From Candidatus Acidiferrum typicum (GTDB lineage: Bacteria > Acidobacteriota > Terriglobia > Acidiferrales > UBA7541): DNA of 9,709 nt. The stretch spans positions 1 through 9,709 of the forward strand of contig JAOAPW010000231.1 in NCBI GenBank assembly GCA_025463105.1. Reading direction: 5' to 3'. Made by a program: the position numbers and the translations under genes. The notes beneath the pieces are model-generated. The model saw nothing but the letters and a program-made list of their open reading frames with translations. It had not been told where the DNA came from and ran no database searches. The stretch's first letter is position 1. Each line of letters starts with the position of its first letter. Below are positions 1-6,900 of the stretch, one piece after another.

Positions 1-13
1 GCTCTTCCGATCT
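1..13. other. Illumina adapter remnant at contig end
   Basis: The first 13 bases, GCTCTTCCGATCT, are identical to the shared 3' end of the Illumina TruSeq read 1 and read 2 adapters. An exact match ending in the ligation T, sitting at base 1 of the sequence, is what untrimmed adapter left by an assembler looks like. These bases are probably not genomic, and genomic sequence starts at about position 14. The match also suggests that position 1 is a real contig end and not an arbitrary cut. Confidence 0.9.
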
Positions 14-240
14 TCCGGACAATCAATCGAACGCTGTACCGGTAGCAAAAAATTCTTGTACCCTTCGAAGGAACATTCTGAATTGGATTTTCACCGCCAA
101 GAACACGAAAAGACGAATCTGTGTAAGGACTTTCCCATGTCTCAAATACAACCCTTGCGGGATTGGGATATTCAAGGGAAGCCCATACCCTATGGGGCAG
201 CGATGCGTTTCACATACGTTGCGACACAGGGGAGGAAGCA
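14..240. other. Leader region, no confident gene
   Basis: No gene is recognised here. One plus-strand frame stays open from the contig edge for about 76 codons and ends in a TGA at 242-244. That stop overlaps the ATG of the BON gene as ATGA, so it could be the tail of an upstream gene. Its peptide resembles no family I know and shows no clear third-position bias, so it may be chance. A small inverted repeat, CCCATA (182-187) and TATGGG (191-196) around a CCC loop, lies about 35 bases before the ribosome binding site. No convincing -35/-10 pair was found, although the BON gene promoter would be expected here if the gene is monocistronic. Confidence 0.4.
231..235 (+). promoter_or_regulatory. 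Shine-Dalgarno of the BON-domain gene
   Basis: GGAGG, inside the purine-rich run GGGGAGGAAG, lies 5 bases before the ATG at 241 and 8 bases before the second ATG at 244. It supports initiation at this ATG pair and argues against the longer open frame that begins at 163, whose extra N-terminus would put charged residues ahead of the signal peptide. Confidence 0.75.
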
Positions 241-816
241 ATGATGAAGCTCATGAGAATCGTGCTCTTGACCATGCTCATTCAACCCATCCTCGGACCG
301 GGGCCCCTTGGCGCTCAGCAGGGGATGAACAATCAAAAAGGCGCACGCAACAGCGACGAATGGATTAAAAAAGAAGTGCGTCACGAGCTGCTTACCCTAC
401 CTTGGTATTCCGTGTTCGACAATTTGGCTTACAGCGTCAACGGAAATGAAGTGACGTTGCTCGGACAAGTCGTTCAACCGACGTTGAAATCCGACGCGGA
501 AAATGCCGTCAAGCATATTGAAGGCGTCGAAAAAGTGAACAATCAAATCGAGGTGCTGCCGACATCTCCCATGGATGATCAGATTCGACGCGCGGAATAC
601 CGCGCCATTTATTCACAGGATTTACTGTCGCGCTACGGCGTGGGAAATCTGCAGTCGATCCATATCATCGTTAAAAACGGCCATGTAACTCTGGAGGGCT
701 TCGTGGACAGCCAGCAGGATAAGGATGCCGCTACTCTTTACGCGAAGAGTGTCCCGAATGTTTTTTCTGTCGACAACCATTTAATCGTGAATGGTCAGAG
801 TAATCACCGGGGCTAA
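241..816 (+). CDS. Secreted protein with two BON domains
   Basis: This 191-residue protein is probably exported to the periplasm. Residues 1-25 look like a Sec signal peptide: Lys3 and Arg6, a hydrophobic stretch from Ile7 to about Leu18, and a likely cleavage after LGA at residue 25. No lipobox cysteine is present, so it should be soluble. Two BON (OsmY/nodulation) domains follow, at about 39-106 and 112-185. Each has the pattern of an amphipathic helix, a beta strand ending in a glycine turn (VTLLGQV at 71-77, VTLEGFV at 149-155), then a helix leading to a 'GVEKVNNQI' or 'NVFSVDNHL' strand. BON domains are thought to bind phospholipid or envelope surfaces; E. coli OsmY, with the same two-domain layout, is osmotically induced. 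The exact substrate cannot be read from sequence. The start was chosen from GGAGG at 231-235; the ATG at 244 is equally possible and removes only one Met. Similar signal-peptide plus double-BON proteins are, from memory, common in Acidobacteriota. The gene converges on the glucan synthase gene. Confidence 0.88.
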   Translation: MMKLMRIVLLTMLIQPILGPGPLGAQQGMNNQKGARNSDEWIKKEVRHELLTLPWYSVFDNLAYSVNGNEVTLLGQVVQPTLKSDAENAVKHIEGVEKVNNQIEVLPTSPMDDQIRRAEYRAIYSQDLLSRYGVGNLQSIHIIVKNGHVTLEGFVDSQQDKDAATLYAKSVPNVFSVDNHLIVNGQSNHRG

Positions 817-842
817 ACTCCGAATCACCCGCCAATGAAACC

Positions 843-897
843 GAAAGGCCTGTCAGATTGCCCTCCAGATTGTTTTGGCGCATCTGACAGGCCTTTC
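843..897. terminator. Perfect hairpin between convergent genes, likely bidirectional terminator
   Basis: Positions 843-858 and 882-897 are a perfect 16-bp inverted repeat (core AAAGGCCTGTCAGAT) separated by a 23-base loop. It sits 26 bases after the BON gene stop and 12 bases after the stop of the minus-strand synthase gene, where a shared terminator is expected. The A3/T3 ends of the stem give a short T run in both directions, but there is no long T tract after it (TTTCACA on plus, TTTCGG on minus). Intrinsic termination may therefore be imperfect, and the stem may also act as a 3' stabiliser. Inside the hairpin, CAGATTG occurs twice (854-860 and 866-872). Confidence 0.7.
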
Positions 898-909
898 ACA
901 ATCCTGACA

Positions 910-3900
910 TCAACCGAGAATGATCAGCACGTGATGTTCAAAGCCGTCGTCGATCAAACGAATGTTCGCGGAGTTTGCCAACCGCTTTCCATCCAGTTCG
1001 GCCCGGGCAATCCCTCGCGAAACGTGTTGCGGATTTTCCACCTTGATTTTGTAGATTGTCGAGTGATAACGGAAAGAAATCGAATAGCCGGGCCAGGTTC
1101 GAGAGATGCATGGGTCGATGCTAAGGGTCGTTCCGCGCACGCGGAACCCTAGAATCCACTCGATCCCCGCGCGATAAATCCAACCTGCTGATCCGGTATA
1201 CCACGTCCATCCACCTCGCCCGACGTGCGGAGCCTCCGCATAAACGTCGCCCGCGACGACGTACGGCTCGACCTTGTATCGCTGCACGCTCGCTCTGGAA
1301 ACTGCCCGGTTAATTGGATTGAGCATGCGGAACAGTTCACAGGCCTGATCGCCATCGCCCAATGCAGCGAAGGCCAGAATCGTCCAGGCGGCCGCATGTG
1401 TGTATTGTCCGCCATTTTCGCGAATGCCTGGAACGTAGCCTTTGATGTATCCAGGATCAAGCGGCGTCTTATCGAAGGGCGGCGTAAGAAGCAGAATCAA
1501 TCCTTCCGGACGTCTCACCAGATGTTGATCAACCGCGCCCATGGCACGCGCAGCCCGGCCTAAATCCGCCGCGCCGGTAATGACTCCCCAGGTTTGTGCA
1601 ATGGAGTCAATGCGGCACTCAGTATTTGTGGCTGAACCGATTGGCGAGCCATCATCAAAATAGGCTCGGCGGTACCAGCCACCGTCCCAGCCGTCCCGCT
1701 CGAGCGCAGCTTTTAACGCGCTGACATGGAGGCGCCACTTCTCTGCCCGCTCATGCTCGCCCCGCGCATCGGCTACTTTCGCAAATTCCCAAAGAATTGA
1801 GTGCAGAAACCAACCCAGCCAAATACTTTCTCCCTTGCCATTTTGACCGACGCGATTCATGCCGTCGTTCCAGTCCCCTGTTCCCATTAATGGGAGGCCA
1901 TGGCTGCCAACTTCAAGGCTGCAGTCGAGCGCGCGTGCGCAGTGTTCGAACAATGACGCGAGTTCCCGTCCAATTGCCGGCTGGAAATAGGATTCGTTCT
2001 GTCCTTCCGCCAATGCATCGCCTTCCAGGAACGCGACGGCTTCGTCCAACACCGTTGTGTCGCCGGTGGCCTCGAGGAAATGAATGACGGCGTAGGGCAG
2101 CCAGAGCCGGTCGTCGGAGATGCGTGTGCGTACTCCACGCCCGGAAGGCGGATGCCACCAATGTTGCACGTCGCCCGCGGCAAACTGATGAGCGGCAGCC
2201 CGCAGAATATGTTCGCGCGTGATTTCACGCTTGGGAATCGTGAGCGCCATCACGTCCTGCAGTTGGTCACGAAACCCGTATGCGCCGCTTAACTGATAAA
2301 ATCCGGCTCGTGCCCACACGCGGCACGAAAGTGTCTGATAGAGCAGCCAACGATTCAGCAGAACGTCCATGCCGCGATCCGGAGTCGTTATTTGTATAGC
2401 CCCGAGGATGTCGTCCCAGCGGCGCATGACGTCGCGCAAAAGATCGTCCAGGTTTGCGGCCCGATAACGGCGCAGCACTTCGCGCGCGTGCTCCCGATTT
2501 TCCGTTTGACCCAGGAAGAACACAATCTCAGCGCGCGCACCGGGCCGCAATTCAATTGAGGTCTGTAATGCCGCGCAGGGATCAAGTCCCGCTCCTACCC
2601 TTCCAGACAGCACATGGCTCAGTTGCAGTGCGTTTGGCCGTTCTGGTGTGCCATTGCGGCCCAGGAACTCCGTACGGTCACCCGTAAAGGAAGTTTGCTT
2701 TCCTGCGAGGTCCGCAAAGGCGATTCGTTCACCGAATTCACCGTTCCAGGCATTTCGCGCAAAAACCGCTCCCGACTCCCGATCGATTTCCGTAATGATG
2801 TAGGGCGCGGAAGAACTGCGTGAATTGCCCAGCACCCATTCGACATAGGCGGTCACGGAAAGACGGCGCGATCGTGTTGAGTTATTCTGGAGAGTGAGCC
2901 TGGAAATCTTAATGGGATCGTCAGGCGCCACGAATTGAACTAGGTCGAGCAGGATGCCGTGCGACCCGTGCTGGAAACGGCTGTACCCTTGCCCGTGCCG
3001 TACGAGGTAAGAGGCCGATTCATCGCGGATAGGCAGGGCGGTAGGACTCCAGATCTCGCCGGTGGCTTCATCGCGCACATAAATCGCTTCTCCGGGCGTA
3101 TCCATCACATGGTCGTTGGACCACGGAGTGAGCTGATTTTCATGACTGTTGAGAGACCACGTAAAACCTGAGCCTGACTCTGAAACCAGGAATCCAAAAT
3201 CCGGATTTGCGATCACATTGACCCAGGGCTCGGGCGTCCGCAATCCCTCTCCCAGAGCAATCACATATTCCCGTCCATTTTCGGCAAAACCGCCGAGCCC
3301 GTTGAAAAATTCCTGAGGAACCTCGGGCAGGCGCACTTCAGGGTGTTTACCTGGACGAACTGTCCCGACTTGAGGGATTGATATAGCTTCTTCAGGCTGG
3401 GATCGACTGATTTGCTCCGCAAGCGTTCCTCGCCGGCTTAACAGCACTACCCGTGCAACGTTTTGGAGTTGCGTTCGAGTCTGCGGAGAAATTAAATCGC
3501 CGCGCAACAGAAAGATGCGTCCGCTGGCGCTGCTGCTATCCGGAGCGAGACGCAATTGGCTTCCGTGAACCAGAGCTTCCAGGGAACCCTGAAGATCCTG
3601 CAGATAGGACGGAGGCTTCTCATTGATGATGACTACGTCGGCCGATAAATGCTTCATCCGCCAGTATTCATGGGCCCGCAGCAGTTGCCTGATCATATCG
3701 ACGTCCTGCTCATTGTCGATACGCGCCAGAACGATGGGCAGATCACCGGAAATTCCCTGGGCCCAGAGTGTGGGAAGATCCACGTTGCTTCTGCCGAGGA
3801 CGTCCGATGTGGGCCGCAACGATGCATCGGAATAAATCACGGCATTAGCCAGCCGCTGGAATAAGTGCGCCTCTTCCGTACCGATACCTAAATGGTGGAG

Positions 3901-6900
3901 TTCCACTTGCGCTTGCGTCCAGGCCAGCGTCAAGGTGCGCTCAAATGCCCGCGCGTCGCGATACTTGTCCGCGATATCCAACACTTCCTGGCGCGTCGAA
4001 GCCGCTATGGTCGTGAACGCAATACGCGCAGTGGTTCCAGGGGGAATATGCACGGTGCGTCGCAAACTCATCACCGGGTCGAGCACGGAGCCCACCGTGC
4101 CGGAGAGTGGGTGGCTGTCGATAATTGACACAGGGTTGCGGAGGTCGTGCCCGCGCCCCAGGAATCGAGCGCGATCGGTCTCATATTGCAGCTCGCCAAC
4201 GGTTTCGCCTTCCACGGACAGCAAATGCGCGACCCACACCGAGGGCTCATCCTCGGATCTCTTCCGACGCGTAGCCAAAATGGCTCCAACGTCCGGGACA
4301 AATTCCGTTTCCACAAACAAATTGGCAAAAGCAGGATGCGCCACATCCGCAGGTTGTGAAGTGAGCGAAATTTCCGCATAGGAAGTAACCTGGACGTCAC
4401 GCGCGCGTGCGCCCAGGTTCGTGACGGAGACGCGCCGGACTTCGGCATCGTCCTCTGATGAGACTACAACCTCCAGCAGGGTGGACAACGAACGGTCGCG
4501 CCTTACAAATTCGGCGTGATCTTCGAAAAACGAGGCTTCGTAGGAATCAGGTTCAACACCGGTTGGCTGATGACCGGCAGACCAGACATTTCCGGTCAAC
4601 TCATCACGAAGAAAAGTGTAGGTGCCCCAACAATCTCGCGTGAGGTCTTCGCGCCACCGCGAGATCGCAATATTCCGCCAGCGGCTGTATCCCGAGCCTG
4701 CCGCCGTTAGCATCACGGCGTAGCGGCCATTGGAAAGCAGCTGTGTTCGCGGAGTCGCATCGTAGGGCGTCGTAAACCGGCGCACAACCGGCGGGATAAG
4801 ATCGCGAACCTGCGCCGCCGCGGAAACTTCCTCCGCGCGGGGCCGCGCCACCAGCACGTCGCGAGGTGTGCGTTCCTGCAGAATCAATTCGGTGGCCTGG
4901 ACGATTGGCTCGGCATGAAAACGGGTCATCATTTCACCGCCGAGCAAAACATTCGCCAGAGCGGTCAGTGACATCCCCTGATGGTGCGCCATGTAAGCGC
5001 GGACGACGGCTACATCCTTGCCTTCGGGTAAGCGGCTGCTGGTGTAATCGAGGGCTTCATAAAAGCCGTACGTTCCTCTGCCGCCGGCTTCCGCGATGCG
5101 CGCAAAATTCTGAGTGGCGGCGATTGGATCAATCATGGCTGCCAGCGCCGTTGCGTACGGCGCGACAACCATGTCCTCGCTGAGGCCGCGTTTGAGGCCA
5201 AGGCCAGGCACGCCAAAACTGGAATACTGATAGGTCAGGTTCAGATCACGCGCGTTGAATGCTGACTCTGATACTCCCCACGGTACATGGCGCTCGATCC
5301 CATATTCAATCTGGCGACGCACCACCTGCTGATACGTCTGGCTCAGCATACTGCCGGCGGGTGAGCGCATCACAAGCGCCGGCATCAAGTATTCGAACAT
5401 CGATCCCGACCACGAGATCAAGGCGGAACCGCGGCCCACCGGCGTCAGCGCGCGACCCAGACGAAACCAATGCGAGGAGGGAACGTCTCCCTTGGCGATG
5501 GCGATGAAGCTCGTCAGCCTGGCTTCTGATGCCAGCAAGTCATAACAATTGGCGTCCAGACTGCCGTCCGTGGCGCGGTAGCCAATGGAAAAGAGCTTTT
5601 GCGTATGGTCGAACAGGAACGTGAAATCCATCGCGGAAAACATCTTTTCCGCTGAATGCGACACATCCAGAAGCCGACGAGTCAATTCCGCAGCCTCCGC
5701 GGCGGATTGTGATATCGCGTCGCAGAGCGCATCGATTCGCGCAAGCCTGTCCGGGTCACTTTGGGAATCCGCTGCCAGGCGTACACGGAGGGACATAAGT
5801 TCCCTTAGAGCGGCTTCGAATTGCTCGGGAGCCTCCGCCAATGTCGGTAAGGTACGAAAATGCGGTTCGATGGCTGACCATTCGGCATCGTGGTCCGACC
5901 GTCTCTCGGCCATGGCCATAATTTCCTTCGAACCGAAGCGGGCCCAGGGGATGAGGATTTCCACGTCTCGCGCGTGGCTTTCGACGGAAGCGCGTGCTGC
6001 CGCTGCCCAATAGCGCAGCTCCGATACCTGAGCGTTGCCTTCTTCCTGTTCGATGGCTTGCGAAATGTCATCCAGCGTTCGAGCGCGTTCGCGTAGCTCG
6101 GCGAACCGGGACGCCCAATCCAGTACATCCGCAGGCTCCGATTCGAGCAGCTCTGAAAGCGCCTCGACTGCGTTACTGATATGTTTCCGTGTGACCGTAT
6201 GGATGCGTCGCTTGTCCTCGCTTTCGACCAGAGCTTCCCGTAAGAGCAGGATTGAATCCTTCAATCCAGTGAGCATGCGGGCGTCGATGGATGTCTTCTG
6301 CACCAGCGCGCGGCAAGCGTTTCCCAGAACCAGTAAATGTCCGGCCAGATTTCCGCTGTCCACGGATGAAACGTACCTGGGCTCCAGAGGAGTCAACTCG
6401 CGGGTGTCATACCAATTGTAGAGATGGCCGCGAAAGGACTGCAATTGTTTCAGCGTTCCCAAGGTTCCTTCGATACGCTCCGCCGCCTCCAGCGTGCCCA
6501 TCCATCCGAAATCGCGCGCGGCAATCGTGGAGAGGAGATACACACCCACATTCGTTGGGGAAGTCCGATGCGCCACGACCGGTTTGGGATCTTCCTGGAA
6601 ATTGTCGGGAGGGAGAAAATGGTCCTCCGCGGTAACGAAGGCCTCGAAGAATCGCCACGTTCGGCGCGATATCAATCGCAAAGTTTGCGTGATGCTCGGC
6701 GAGAGCGGCTCTGTCTGCGTCAGGCTGGGTGGCTCGCTGATCCATCGTGCAATGGCCGGCGATACGGCCCACAAAACAATGAATGGCAGGGCCGCAGGCA
6801 TCGCCTGGTGGCGTCCAATATCCACGGCCACAAAGGCCGCCGCGGCAAACAAGACCCCGCCGGCCATTCTTCGGAAGATTCCCAGAAGGTTCAGGTCCAC

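Noticed and set aside
163..240. N-terminal extension of the BON protein from an earlier start at 163
   Set aside because: It would bury the signal peptide behind 26 mostly polar residues, and the strong GGAGG lies directly before the ATG at 241.
835..1152. Plus-strand open frame across the intergenic hairpin
   Set aside because: It runs through the probable terminator and then antisense over the synthase C-terminus, with no domain and no ribosome binding site.
4254..4270. Adapter-like string CTCTTCCGACG inside the synthase
   Set aside because: It only partly matches the adapter, lies in a continuous reading frame, and encodes plausible family sequence, so it is coincidence.
3935..4381. Plus-strand open frame of 148 residues
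   Set aside because: It is antisense to the first GH94-like module, low in hydrophobic core and rich in Arg/Ser, with no recognised domain.
5585..6013. Plus-strand open frame of 142 residues
   Set aside because: It is antisense to the helical part of the GH189 region. Its Ser/Ala/Arg-rich sequence mirrors the Ala/Glu codons of the real gene.
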